Assembly (NCBI RefSeq): GCF_012524075.1
Contig: NZ_JAAZUI010000010.1
Location: 1-64,000 of the forward strand
Source of the DNA: Lutibacter sp. B1
GTDB taxonomy: Bacteria > Bacteroidota > Bacteroidia > Flavobacteriales > Flavobacteriaceae
DNA: 64,000 nucleotides
Direction of reading: 5' to 3'
A program made the position numbers and the translations under genes. Shown piece after piece: positions 19,377-28,534 of the stretch (the stretch's first letter is position 1; each line of letters starts with the position of its first letter). Under the pieces are notes generated by a model. That model searched no databases, was not told the origin of the DNA, and worked only from the letters and a program-made list of their open reading frames with translations.

Positions 19377-19428
19377 TTTTTATTGAATTTTTAATCAGTT
19401 TGCTAAATTATAAAAATAAAAACTTTAA

Positions 19429-19459
19429 TTGAGTGCCAAATTTATTTATAGTAAGTTTG
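19429..19459 (+). promoter_or_regulatory. Promoter of the ABC-F gene
   Basis: TTG at 19429-19431, a 20-base spacer and TAAGTTTG at 19452-19459. The predicted leader is about 45 bases long, which leaves room for translational control such as that known for some ABC-F genes. No attenuator hairpin was obvious. Confidence 0.7.
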
Positions 19460-19507
19460 TAGCGTTTTTAAAAATACATAAAATTATATTTAAATTATAA
19501 AACACAA

Positions 19508-21430
19508 ATGCTTAACGTACATAACTTAACCGTTTCTTTTGCCGGTTCCGATTTGTTCTCAGGAATTACTTTTAAGTTGAATAAAGGTGATAGAATTGGA
19601 TTAATAGGAAAAAATGGAGCAGGAAAATCTACACTTCTAAAAGTAATTTCTAAAGATATAGAAAGTACTGGTGGAACTATGGCATTTGATAAAGATGTAC
19701 GGATAGGTTTTTTGCGTCAGGATATTGATTTTGTTGAAGGAAGAACCATTTTAGAAGAAGCCTATCAGGCATTTGAAGAAATAAAGCAGATTGAAGTTAA
19801 GTTAGAAAAAATAAACCAAGAATTAGTAGAAAGAACAGATTATGAAAGTGAATACTATCATGATTTGATGGTTGATCTAAACGAACTTACGCATAGATAC
19901 GAATTACTTGGTGGTTATAATTATCAAGGGAATACTGAAAAAATATTACAAGGTCTAGGTTTTCAAAGAGAAGATTTTGATAAACTCACCGATACTTTTT
20001 CGGGTGGTTGGAGAATGCGTATTGAGTTAGCTAAGTTACTGTTACAAGATAATGATATTTTATTGTTAGATGAGCCAACCAATCATTTGGATATTGAATC
20101 TATTATTTGGTTGGAGAATTTCTTGAAAAGTTACGGAGGAGCTATTGTACTTGTTTCTCACGATAAAATGTTTTTAGATAATGTTACTAATAGAACGATA
20201 GAAATTTCATTAGGTAAAATTTATGATTACAAAAAACCGTATTCTCAGTTCTTGTTATTACGAGGAGAAATAAAAGAAAAACAATTACAAGCACAAAAGA
20301 ATCAGGAGAAAGAAATTAAGGCTACACAAGTATTAATTGATAAATTTAGAGCGAAGGCTAATAAAGCATCTATGGCTCAGTCTTTAATAAAAAAATTAGA
20401 TAAAGTTGAGCGTATAGAAGTTGATAATGAAGACAATGCGGTAATGAATATCCGATTCCAGATTTCTAAAGAGCCGGGAAAAATAGTTATTGAGGCAGAA
20501 AATTTATCGAAGAGTTATGGAGACAAGCACGTGTTGGAGAATGTAGATTTATTGATTGAAAGAAATAGCAAAATTGCCTTTGTTGGACAAAATGGGCAAG
20601 GAAAATCAACCTTAGCCAAAATTTTAGTGGGAGAAATTCCTCATGGAGGTCATTTAAAACTTGGACATAATGTAGAAATAGGATATTTTGCACAAAATCA
20701 ATCAGAATATTTAGAACCTGAGCAAACTGTTTTGGAAATTATGGAAAATGCTGCAACTGACACTAACAGAGCCAGGGTAAGAGACATGCTGGGAGCATTT
20801 CTATTTAGTGGTGACGCAGTAGATAAAAAAGCTAAAATGTTATCCGGAGGTGAGAGGAACAGATTGGCTTTGTGTAAATTATTACTATCGCCGTTTAATG
20901 TTTTAATAATGGATGAGCCTACAAACCATTTAGACATAGCTTCAAAAAATGTATTAAAACAGGCTTTAAAAAACTTTAATGGAACACTTATTTTAGTGTC
21001 GCATGATAGAGATTTTTTACAAGGATTAGCAACTACGGTTTACGGATTTAAAGACAAAGTGATTAAAGAATATTTAGGTGATATTGACTTTTTCTTAGAA
21101 CAGCATCAGCTTGAAAATTTACGAGAAGCTGAAAAGAGAACTGTTGTTGCTAAAAAACCAGAAGTTGTTAAAAAAGAAGTTTATCAACATTCAAAAGAAG
21201 AAGAAAAAGAACTTAAAAAATTAAAAAATCAACTGTCTAAAATAGAAACTCAGATAGATAATTTAGAAAGGGAAATTTTAGAAACAGATGCTGCATTAGA
21301 AGAAGATTATGAGGCAATTTCAAGCCAACCTGATTTTTTTGAAAATTACCACGCAAAAAAGAAAAAAATAGAAGCGTTGATGGAAGAGTGGGAAAAGATT
21401 GAGTTAAAAGTTTCGGATTTAGATAAGTAA
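19508..21430 (+). CDS. ABC-F family ATPase (ribosome-associated)
   Basis: A 640-residue protein with two ABC ATPase domains and no membrane segments, the hallmark of ABC-F proteins that act at the ribosomal E site. Walker A motifs are GKNGAGKST (first domain) and GQNGQGKST (second). The signature motifs are FSGGWRMRIELAKLLL and LSGGERNRLALCKLLL, each followed by LLDEPTNHLD or IMDEPTNHLD. A charged linker (about 240-300) joins the domains and a C-terminal coiled coil (about 560-640) follows, as in Uup-like members. The exact subfamily, and any role in antibiotic resistance, cannot be assigned from sequence alone. Confidence 0.93.
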   Translation: MLNVHNLTVSFAGSDLFSGITFKLNKGDRIGLIGKNGAGKSTLLKVISKDIESTGGTMAFDKDVRIGFLRQDIDFVEGRTILEEAYQAFEEIKQIEVKLEKINQELVERTDYESEYYHDLMVDLNELTHRYELLGGYNYQGNTEKILQGLGFQREDFDKLTDTFSGGWRMRIELAKLLLQDNDILLLDEPTNHLDIESIIWLENFLKSYGGAIVLVSHDKMFLDNVTNRTIEISLGKIYDYKKPYSQFLLLRGEIKEKQLQAQKNQEKEIKATQVLIDKFRAKANKASMAQSLIKKLDKVERIEVDNEDNAVMNIRFQISKEPGKIVIEAENLSKSYGDKHVLENVDLLIERNSKIAFVGQNGQGKSTLAKILVGEIPHGGHLKLGHNVEIGYFAQNQSEYLEPEQTVLEIMENAATDTNRARVRDMLGAFLFSGDAVDKKAKMLSGGERNRLALCKLLLSPFNVLIMDEPTNHLDIASKNVLKQALKNFNGTLILVSHDRDFLQGLATTVYGFKDKVIKEYLGDIDFFLEQHQLENLREAEKRTVVAKKPEVVKKEVYQHSKEEEKELKKLKNQLSKIETQIDNLEREILETDAALEEDYEAISSQPDFFENYHAKKKKIEALMEEWEKIELKVSDLDK

Positions 21431-21498
21431 ATTAACGTGAGTGCGGCTTAAAAATATTTGATAATTATCAATTAAATAGTTGCATTTAAGTACAGTTC

Positions 21499-21558
21499 AT
21501 TCCTGAGGATGCAGGAATCTTTTAAAATGCAAAAGGATAGATTTCTGTCTTCACAGGG
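21499..21558. repeat. REP-like palindromic pair between the ABC-F and AraC genes
   Basis: ATTCCTG (21499-21505) and CAGGAAT (21512-21518) form a seven-base stem. About 20 bases further, ATTTCTG (from 21541) faces CAGGGAT with one mismatch. The ATTCCTG...CAGGAAT core resembles palindromes I recall as common between genes in Flavobacteriia. The rest of the 21431-21659 gap is AT-rich with nothing else recognisable. Confidence 0.55.
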
Positions 21559-21659
21559 ATAAAAAATATAATAAGCTTATTAATAGTGTATTAACTGTTT
21601 TTAATTAATCTACTTTACGTTAAATTAATAATTTGTTGTTATAAGTTAATTGTTTAAGG

Positions 21660-22514
21660 ATGGGGAAAACAATAAATAAAAATATTAAAATTTATAATGA
21701 GAAAAAAATTCTTGAAGCCATAGTAGTAGGTAGGCCTTACCATCCTAAAAACTCTGCTATAATTATTATTAAAAAAGGGTATATTTTTTTAAAAAATAAT
21801 CTTCAAAAACTTAAATTAGTACACAATTCAATTTTTTATCTATACCCAAAAGGTGTTTACGAATTTGTTGAATTTAGTAGTGATATTGAACTTAAAGTCC
21901 TTGTTATTGATACTGGCTTAGTTTCTAATTTAGCGCTGAATTTTAATAGATTTAATACGTATCAAATATTAATGTTGGCTTCTGAAAATTATTTTTCAAT
22001 TAATGATTCTGAATTGAGTCAAATGTGGAATTTAATAAGTGTTTTAGAAGAAAACTTGTCTAAAAAAAGAACTGCTTTTAGTAGTCATATCAACCGTCAT
22101 TTATTTTTTTCAATTATTTATTTGAGTATTGATATTGTAAATAAGTATATTGATATTAATGCTAAAGAAATTACAAGAAAAGAAGAAATAGCTTTAGGTT
22201 TTTTAAAGAATTTAGCCATTTATTTTAAGGAAAAAAGAGAAGTTAAATTTTATGCAGAATTACTTTCTATTACATCAAGACATTTATCAGCAACGTTAAA
22301 AGAAGTTACCGGTTTTACCGCAAATGAATTGATTCACCAATCCGTAATTACTGAAGGAAAGATATTGCTTCGATCATCAAAAAAACAAATTAGTGAAATA
22401 GCACAAGAGCTTCATTTTAACGATCAATATTATTTTAGCAATTTTTTTAAAAAATATACAGGTCAAAGTCCTTCAGAATTTAGAATGAATGCAAAACCTA
22501 TAGAAAATAAGTAA
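21660..22514 (+). CDS. AraC-family transcriptional regulator of the adjacent exporter
   Basis: A 284-residue regulator. The C-terminal third (about 190-280) holds the paired AraC helix-turn-helix: SITSRHLSATLKEVTGFTAN as the first motif and the conserved QISEIAQELHFNDQYYFSNF-FKKYTGQSPSEFR as the second. The N-terminal part looks like the cupin-type sensing domain of this family, but no ligand can be named. It is encoded 93 bases upstream of the TolC-HlyD-MFS genes on the same strand, so it most likely controls them. Confidence 0.9.
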   Translation: MGKTINKNIKIYNEKKILEAIVVGRPYHPKNSAIIIIKKGYIFLKNNLQKLKLVHNSIFYLYPKGVYEFVEFSSDIELKVLVIDTGLVSNLALNFNRFNTYQILMLASENYFSINDSELSQMWNLISVLEENLSKKRTAFSSHINRHLFFSIIYLSIDIVNKYIDINAKEITRKEEIALGFLKNLAIYFKEKREVKFYAELLSITSRHLSATLKEVTGFTANELIHQSVITEGKILLRSSKKQISEIAQELHFNDQYYFSNFFKKYTGQSPSEFRMNAKPIENK

Positions 22515-22573
22515 TCTTACTTTCACACATCTTTTTAAGCAAATTAACTATTTTAAGCACCTATAAGGCTACA

Positions 22574-22581
22574 TACATTTG
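22574..22581 (+). promoter_or_regulatory. -7 promoter box of the exporter operon
   Basis: TACATTTG lies 26 bases before the TolC-family ATG. No TTG is present at the usual -33 distance, which fits a promoter that needs an activator such as the AraC protein upstream. Confidence 0.55.
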
Positions 22582-22607
22582 CACCTTGTTTAAATTAAAG
22601 GTAAAAA

Positions 22608-23936
22608 ATGAGGTATAGTATTCATAAAACATCTTATATAGCAGTCTTATTATTTCTGGTATTTACAAGTGTTACTTTTTCACAGGAAAATGTAACAAGT
22701 AAATTAACATTAGAAGAAGTTATTCAATTAGCATTAAAAAATAACCAAGCATTAAAAGTTTCAGATAAATATATAAGTATTGCACAACAACAAACTGAAA
22801 TAAACAAACTACAGCAATTACCAAATATTTCATCTTCTGTAAATGCTTCATACATAGGTGATGTATTAATTTTAGATAAAGATTTTTCAAATTCAACTAC
22901 TGTTGATATGCCACATTTTGGTAATACATTTTCTGTTCAGGCAAGTCAAGTTATTTTTAAAGGAAATGCTGTAAATAATGCTATTAAAATAGGTTTTTTA
23001 CAAGAAGAGTTGGCTAAACTTGATTATAGAGATGACGAATTAAGTATCCGTCTTTTGGTAACAGCAACATATTTAGATTTATTCAAATTATATAATCAAA
23101 AAACGGTTTATAATCAAAATATTGTATTAGCACAAGAACGGTTAAAAAACATAAATAATTTTTATAATCAAGGAATGGTTACCAGAAATGAAGTAATTAG
23201 AGGCGAACTTCAATTAACCAATTTAAAACAAGCAGTAGAAACAATTAGTAATAATATTTCTATTTTAAATAAGCAACTAGCTACTGCTATTGGATTGTCT
23301 GATGCTACAATTATTTTACCGGATGAATCATTATTAGAAGAAAAGCCAATTGTACAGGATTTTGATTTTTATAGTGGAGAGGGTTTCGCAAACAATCCTA
23401 AAATTAAAACAACTCAAGTACAAACAGAATTGGTTAAAAAAACTGCTAAAATTACTAAATCTGAAATGTTACCGGCTTTTGTTGCTTTTGGAGGTTATAA
23501 TATGCAACGTCCCATTACAAGTACTTCACCAGCTTTAGATATGTATAGCAATAGTTGGCAAGTAGGTGTTGGATTGTCTTTTGATATAGAATCATTATAT
23601 AAAACACCTAAAAAATTAAAATTAAACAATTTGCAGTTAGATCAAATGAAAGAAATAGAACTATTGCAAAAACAAAACTTAGATGTAGAAATAAAAGCAG
23701 CTTATTTAAAATATCAAGATGCTGTATCACAGAGCAATACTTTTGTAGAGAGTAAACGTTTGGCAGAAGAGAATTACTATATCATAGAAAAAAAGTACTT
23801 GAATCAATTGGCTTTAGCAGTAGATATGTTAGATGCCAGTAATGCAAAATTAGATGCAGAACTTAATTATACCAATTCAGAAATAAATATTTTATATACA
23901 TATTACAACTTATTAAGAACAATAGGTAAGCTGTAG
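22608..23936 (+). CDS. TolC-family outer-membrane efflux protein
   Basis: Outer-membrane channel of a tripartite exporter. A signal peptide (MRYSIHKTSYIAVLLFLVFTSVTFSQ) is followed by the two repeated helical-hairpin halves of the OEP family. The first begins LTLEEVIQLALKNNQALKV, and the repeat begins around residue 250. Length is 442 residues, normal for the family. The inner-membrane parts follow immediately (26-base gap to the HlyD gene). The exported compounds are unknown. Confidence 0.92.
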   Translation: MRYSIHKTSYIAVLLFLVFTSVTFSQENVTSKLTLEEVIQLALKNNQALKVSDKYISIAQQQTEINKLQQLPNISSSVNASYIGDVLILDKDFSNSTTVDMPHFGNTFSVQASQVIFKGNAVNNAIKIGFLQEELAKLDYRDDELSIRLLVTATYLDLFKLYNQKTVYNQNIVLAQERLKNINNFYNQGMVTRNEVIRGELQLTNLKQAVETISNNISILNKQLATAIGLSDATIILPDESLLEEKPIVQDFDFYSGEGFANNPKIKTTQVQTELVKKTAKITKSEMLPAFVAFGGYNMQRPITSTSPALDMYSNSWQVGVGLSFDIESLYKTPKKLKLNNLQLDQMKEIELLQKQNLDVEIKAAYLKYQDAVSQSNTFVESKRLAEENYYIIEKKYLNQLALAVDMLDASNAKLDAELNYTNSEINILYTYYNLLRTIGKL

Positions 23937-23962
23937 GTTTAAAACTTTAATTATTAATAACA

Positions 23963-25030
23963 ATGTCAGAAAAACAAAAACAGCATTCTAAAAAAGCAAA
24001 AAAAAATAAAAGACTTGTTTTTTTTACAAATCTATTCGTATTTGTAGTGGCTTTAATAGCTTTAATTTGGGCGATAAAATTCTATTTTCATATAGGTGAT
24101 AGAAATTTTACGAATGATGCTCAAATAGAGGCCTATATAAATCCCGTAAATACAAGAGTTTCAGCTTATATTAAGGAAATCAAATTTGAAGAACACCAAG
24201 AAGTAAAAAAAGGCGATACTTTAATACTATTGGATGATAGTGAGCTTAAAACACAACTTATGCAAGCTGAAGCAGCATATTTAAATGCTGTAGCTGCTGA
24301 AAAAACCACAAGATCTTCTATAAATACAATTGCTAACAATTCTAATGTTATTGAAGCAAACATAGTAGGCGCAAAATCAAATTTATGGAATGCAGAACAG
24401 AATCTTAAACGTTATAAAAATTTATTGCAGGATGAAGCTGTTACCCAACAACAATACGATGCTATAAAAACACAGTATGATGCAGCTAAAGCACAGTATA
24501 AATCATTACAAGGGCAACTAAAATCGGTTGACTATTCAATCCAAGAAATGGGAGGGAGAGTTGATATGAGTAAAGCAACTGTTAAACAAGCCGAAGCAGC
24601 ATTGGAAATGACTAAACTTAACCTTTCTTATACAGTTATTACGGCACCATATAACGGAATTATGGGACGACGATTAGTTAACGTTGGGCAATTACTACAA
24701 CCAAGTCAGCAAGTAGCAACTATAGTTGAAGATAATAAAAAATGGGTAGTAGCCAATTTTAGAGAAACTCAAATGAGAAAAATTAAAATAGGTGAAAAAA
24801 TAAATGTTAAGGTTGATGCGCTTGATGGAAAAAAATATGAAGGAATTGTTACAGCTATATCTGCAGCAACAGGATCAAAATACTCATCAGTTCCTGTTGA
24901 TAATTCTACCGGTAATTTTGTAAAAGTACAACAACGTATTCCTGTTAGAATAGAATTTACAGAAGCTAATACACCGGAAAGTATAGATATGCTAAGAGTA
25001 GGAATGAATGTGAATATTACTTTAAAATAA
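23963..25030 (+). CDS. HlyD/EmrA-type periplasmic adaptor protein
   Basis: Membrane-fusion protein linking the MFS pump to the TolC-type channel. It has a basic cytoplasmic start, one membrane helix (about residues 22-42), a biotinyl-lipoyl-like half motif (RVSAYIKEIKFEEHQEVKKG), a long alpha hairpin (90-210) and the second lipoyl half (LNLSYTVITAPYNGIMGRR). Length is 355 residues. This is the EmrA type that pairs with major-facilitator pumps. The MFS gene begins eight bases after the stop codon. Confidence 0.93.
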   Translation: MSEKQKQHSKKAKKNKRLVFFTNLFVFVVALIALIWAIKFYFHIGDRNFTNDAQIEAYINPVNTRVSAYIKEIKFEEHQEVKKGDTLILLDDSELKTQLMQAEAAYLNAVAAEKTTRSSINTIANNSNVIEANIVGAKSNLWNAEQNLKRYKNLLQDEAVTQQQYDAIKTQYDAAKAQYKSLQGQLKSVDYSIQEMGGRVDMSKATVKQAEAALEMTKLNLSYTVITAPYNGIMGRRLVNVGQLLQPSQQVATIVEDNKKWVVANFRETQMRKIKIGEKINVKVDALDGKKYEGIVTAISAATGSKYSSVPVDNSTGNFVKVQQRIPVRIEFTEANTPESIDMLRVGMNVNITLK

Positions 25031-25038
25031 AACAGCAA

Positions 25039-26646
25039 GTGTATAATAAAGGGTTGTTTCATGATTGGGTTCCAAAACCTGTAATGTTACTTTTACTTAT
25101 TGTATTTCTATTTCCAATATTATTTGTAAGTGGAATATACGCTAGTAACAGTAGTCAAATGATAAGTGATTTGGGCATTTTACCTGAACACATATCAATG
25201 GCTAGGTATGCAATGTATATTGGAATGGGAGTAATACTTCCTTTAATGGGAAGGATAAAAACGTATTTGAGATCTAAAGAGATGATGATTACTTGTTTAT
25301 CTATGCTTGCGTTACTTTCAATTGTTTGTGCAACAACAAGTAGCCCTTATGTACTTATTTTCTCTTCATTTTTTATAGGAATTTTTAAATTATTAGCTCT
25401 TTTAGATGTTGTAATGATAGTGATGGTTATTATCAGTCCATCAGGAGAAAGAGGAATGTTTTATTCTATTTTTTATCCTTTAAGTATAAGTTCAGGTCAA
25501 ATATCTACATTTATTACCGCAAAAATAGCGTATAATCTTCAATGGCAATCAGTTTATATAATAATGGCAATTATATTACTTGTTTTAGTTTTACTTGCTG
25601 TAATTTTTATGCATAATTTACGATTTTCAAAAAAGGTTCCGCTCTATTATTTTGATTGGTTCAGTATGTTGCTATATGTGGTATCTCTAATGTTTTTAAA
25701 TTATATTTTTTCATTTTCAAAACAACAGGATTGGTTCCATTCTTTTAATATTAAAATTTCTTTAATAGCATTTTTCTTTTTTATAATCTGGTTTTTTTAC
25801 AGGCAATCAAAATTAAAAAGACCTTATATTTCATTAGGTATATTTACAAAGAAAAGTTATTTGCAAGGGTTTTCTTTACTTATGTTTTTAGGGTTATTTC
25901 TTTCTTCAGGAACTATACAAAGTACTTATACATCAGGTGTTTTAGGATATGATTCTGTAACCAATAGTTTGTTGAATGTTGCTATGGTTATTGGAGTTGT
26001 AATGGCAGGATTTATTAGTTTTTATGGCTTTAAAAGAAATCTGTCTATGAAATATTTCATTATGTTCGGTTTTGCTTCATTTACGCTGTATGCCATTTAT
26101 ATGTACTTTGTTGTTACAACAGTAATAGATTTTGAATATCTGATTATTCCAATGATTTTGAAAGGTTTGGGAATGACAGTTTTGTATATTGGAATTTGGT
26201 ATTATTCATACAAAGATTTAGGCATGAGTGATTTTTTACCCGGAGCCACCTTTTTAATAGTGATAAGGTCGTTTTTAGGTGTAGGATTTTTTAGCGCAAT
26301 AGTTGCCTGGTTTTACTACAAACTTCAGTTAGTTAGTTTAAGTGATTTATCTGTAGGAATGGATACCGTAAATTTAGCACCTCAAGGAGGAGGAATGGCA
26401 GTTTACAAAAGAGTGAAAATACAGTCTATTATAGCAGCAACAAAAATAATGTACGGTTATTACATAATTGGAGGTATTGTTGTTTTAACCTATCTTACAA
26501 TTTTGCGTTTTAATGCGCTTCATTATCGCAGATTGATTTTAATTAAAAAAATTATTAATAGAGAATCTATTAAAGGCTATAGGTTTAGAAAAGTGAAAAC
26601 TAAAAAAGAAGAAATTATTATAGATAGTGTTGGGGCAGCAATGTAA
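25039..26646 (+). CDS. MFS drug-exporter-type transporter (EmrB-like partner)
   Basis: Inner-membrane pump of 535 residues with roughly 12-14 hydrophobic segments, a length and gene order matching DHA2-type transporters that work with EmrA-like adaptors. Translation seems to start at GTG 25039; the first in-frame ATG (residue 16) would cut into the first membrane helix. The sequence is diverged and I cannot see the usual DHA2 motif C clearly, so the family placement relies on topology and on the adaptor gene next door. Substrates are unknown. The gene ends the AraC-linked operon. Confidence 0.85.
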   Translation: MYNKGLFHDWVPKPVMLLLLIVFLFPILFVSGIYASNSSQMISDLGILPEHISMARYAMYIGMGVILPLMGRIKTYLRSKEMMITCLSMLALLSIVCATTSSPYVLIFSSFFIGIFKLLALLDVVMIVMVIISPSGERGMFYSIFYPLSISSGQISTFITAKIAYNLQWQSVYIIMAIILLVLVLLAVIFMHNLRFSKKVPLYYFDWFSMLLYVVSLMFLNYIFSFSKQQDWFHSFNIKISLIAFFFFIIWFFYRQSKLKRPYISLGIFTKKSYLQGFSLLMFLGLFLSSGTIQSTYTSGVLGYDSVTNSLLNVAMVIGVVMAGFISFYGFKRNLSMKYFIMFGFASFTLYAIYMYFVVTTVIDFEYLIIPMILKGLGMTVLYIGIWYYSYKDLGMSDFLPGATFLIVIRSFLGVGFFSAIVAWFYYKLQLVSLSDLSVGMDTVNLAPQGGGMAVYKRVKIQSIIAATKIMYGYYIIGGIVVLTYLTILRFNALHYRRLILIKKIINRESIKGYRFRKVKTKKEEIIIDSVGAAM

Positions 26647-26711
26647 TATTTTTAAACTTGCATAGTACTTCTTGTTTTATTAGTTATTTTTGCTGAAAAG
26701 CATCCGTTTAA

Positions 26712-27644
26712 ATGTTTGGTTTATCAGAAGAAACTAAAAATCAGCAAGTATTTTTTTCAGAAATAGAAAATAAAGAAATTTCACTTTTTATGAAAAGAGA
26801 AGATGAAATACATCCATTTATTTCAGGAAATAAATATCGAAAATTAAAATACAATATAGAGGAAGCTCTTAAGCAAAAGCAAACTACCTTACTTACGTTT
26901 GGAGGCGCATATTCAAATCATATTGCAGCAACAGCTTATGCAGGTTTTGAAAATAATTTTAAAACTATTGGTGTAATACGTGGTGATGAATTAGCCAATA
27001 ATTTAGATGAAGTTTTACAAACCAATCCTACGTTAAAGTTTGCGCACGAGCATAATATGGATTTTCATTTTGTTACCAGAAGCGCTTATCGAGAAAAAAC
27101 AACATCAAAATTTATTGCTTCATTAAAAGAAAAATTCGGAGATTTTTATTTGGTTCCTGAAGGAGGTACAAACACATTTGCCATAAAAGGCTGTGAAGAA
27201 ATTTTAACTGAAAATGATGAAAAGTTTGACGTTATTTGTGGTGCAATTGGTACGGGCGGAACTATTTCAGGAATTATAAATTCAATAAAAAAGCATCAAA
27301 CAGTAATTGGTTTTCCTGCTTTAAAAGGTGATTTTTTGCAACATGAAATAAAAAAATATGTACTAAAAAATAATAATTGGAGTTTAAATACTAACTATCA
27401 TTTTGGAGGCTACGCAAAAATTTCAGAAGAATTAATTACTTTTATCAATAAATTTAAAAGTGAAACAAACATACCTTTAGATCCTGTTTATACAGGAAAA
27501 ATGATGTTTGGAATTGTAGATTTAATTAAAAAAAATACCTTTAAAAAAGGAACCAAAATTTTAGCAATCCATACAGGAGGTTTACAAGGAATTGAAGGAA
27601 TGAATACATTTTTAAAAAAGAAAAAATTACCATTAATAGATTAA
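26712..27644 (+). CDS. PLP-dependent D-cysteine desulfhydrase / ACC deaminase family protein
   Basis: A fold type II pyridoxal-phosphate enzyme of 310 residues. Lys41 in SGNKYRKLKYN is the expected Schiff-base lysine, TFGGAYSNHIAATA (about 71-84) binds the phosphate side, and CGAIGTGGTISGI near 179-191 is the glycine-rich cofactor loop. Members act either as D-cysteine desulfhydrases or as 1-aminocyclopropane-1-carboxylate deaminases; which applies is not decided by visible residues. It is shorter than plant and Pseudomonas ACC deaminases. A TATTTTTG -7 box is at 26685-26692. The lipoprotein gene starts two bases after its stop, so the two are co-transcribed. Confidence 0.87.
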   Translation: MFGLSEETKNQQVFFSEIENKEISLFMKREDEIHPFISGNKYRKLKYNIEEALKQKQTTLLTFGGAYSNHIAATAYAGFENNFKTIGVIRGDELANNLDEVLQTNPTLKFAHEHNMDFHFVTRSAYREKTTSKFIASLKEKFGDFYLVPEGGTNTFAIKGCEEILTENDEKFDVICGAIGTGGTISGIINSIKKHQTVIGFPALKGDFLQHEIKKYVLKNNNWSLNTNYHFGGYAKISEELITFINKFKSETNIPLDPVYTGKMMFGIVDLIKKNTFKKGTKILAIHTGGLQGIEGMNTFLKKKKLPLID

Positions 27645-27646
27645 TA

Positions 27647-28453
27647 ATGAAGTTGAAATATATTTTAATTGGCTTAATTGCCATTGCTTTACTAAATAGT
27701 TGCAAATCAAAAAAAAGAGCTGCCGAAAAAAATAATAAAACTAAAAAAGAAGTAATTTTAAAACAAGACGAAAGTAAAGTTGATGAAATAATTTCAAAGC
27801 AATCAACAAAATCGAGTTTCGAAATTTCTACAGTAGCGTATATTAATAAATATAAAGATATTGCTATGGAAGAAATGAAAAAATATAAAATTCCGGCCAG
27901 TATTACGTTGGCACAAGGAATTTTGGAATCAAGGAGTGGGAATAGTGAATTAACGCTAAAATCTAATAATCATTTTGGTATAAAATGCCATACCGGATGG
28001 AGTGGGAAAAAAGTATATCATGATGATGATAGTAGCGGAGAGTGTTTCAGAAAATATAAAGATCCAAGAACTTCTTTTGAAGATCATTCATTATTTTTAG
28101 TTGAAAGAAAACGGTATTCAAAATTATTCAGATTGAAACCAGGAGATTATGAAGCTTGGGCACAAGGTTTAAGTGAAGCAGGTTATGCAACCGACAGACG
28201 TTATCCTGCAAAATTGATTGGATTAATTGAAAAATATGATCTTCATAAATTTGATACTCAAGTTTTAGGAAAACCTTTTGAGAGGGAGATTGTTAAAAAA
28301 GGAACTGATAATTCTACAAAGCATATAGTTGTTAAAGGTGATACATTGTATTCTATTTCAAAAAAATACGGATTAACTGTAGATGAACTTAAACGGTTGA
28401 ACGGACTTACCTCTAATAATATTGATATTGGACAAACACTGATTTTAAAGTAG
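27647..28453 (+). CDS. Glucosaminidase-LysM lipoprotein (peptidoglycan hydrolase)
   Basis: Cell-wall hydrolase of 268 residues. The lipoprotein signal MKLKYILIGLIAIALLNSC gives lipid Cys19; a basic linker follows. The glucosaminidase domain spans about 65-205 with SITLAQGILESRSGNSEL (catalytic glutamate in ILES) and HFGIKCHTGWSGKKVYHDDD. A single LysM domain ends the protein (about 222-267, HIVVKGDTLYSISKKYGLTV). The last 39 bases of the gene are inside the 94-bp repeat that recurs at 29080-29173, so the gene's 3' end was duplicated when the GNAT segment arrived; this copy is intact. Confidence 0.92.
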   Translation: MKLKYILIGLIAIALLNSCKSKKRAAEKNNKTKKEVILKQDESKVDEIISKQSTKSSFEISTVAYINKYKDIAMEEMKKYKIPASITLAQGILESRSGNSELTLKSNNHFGIKCHTGWSGKKVYHDDDSSGECFRKYKDPRTSFEDHSLFLVERKRYSKLFRLKPGDYEAWAQGLSEAGYATDRRYPAKLIGLIEKYDLHKFDTQVLGKPFEREIVKKGTDNSTKHIVVKGDTLYSISKKYGLTVDELKRLNGLTSNNIDIGQTLILK

Positions 28454-28508
28454 ATTGAAATAAAATTTATATCAATAAACACCAAATAACAGCTTTTTAA
28501 GCGTTGTT
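28415..28508 (+). repeat. 94-bp direct repeat, copy 1 (3' end of the glucosaminidase gene)
   Basis: The 94 bases 28415-28508 are repeated without gaps at 29080-29173 with five differences, all transitions (about 95% identity). Copy 1 starts inside the last 13 codons of the glucosaminidase gene and runs through its stop into the intergenic TTTTTAAGCGTTGTT. Together with copy 2 it brackets the GNAT gene. Confidence 0.95.
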
Positions 28509-28519
28509 GGTTGCAAGTT
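28509..28519 (+). repeat. 11-bp inverted repeat, left end of the GNAT segment
   Basis: GGTTGCAAGTT directly abuts copy 1 of the 94-bp repeat and is perfectly complementary to AACTTGCAACC at 29040-29050, five bases after the GNAT stop codon. The pair encloses exactly the GNAT gene and its leader. Confidence 0.9.
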
Positions 28520-28534
28520 AAAAAACTACTAATT

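Noticed and set aside
28511-28534. TTG 28511 as the start of the GNAT gene
   Set aside because: It falls within the 11-bp inverted repeat; ATG 28535 aligns with the usual GNAT N-terminus.
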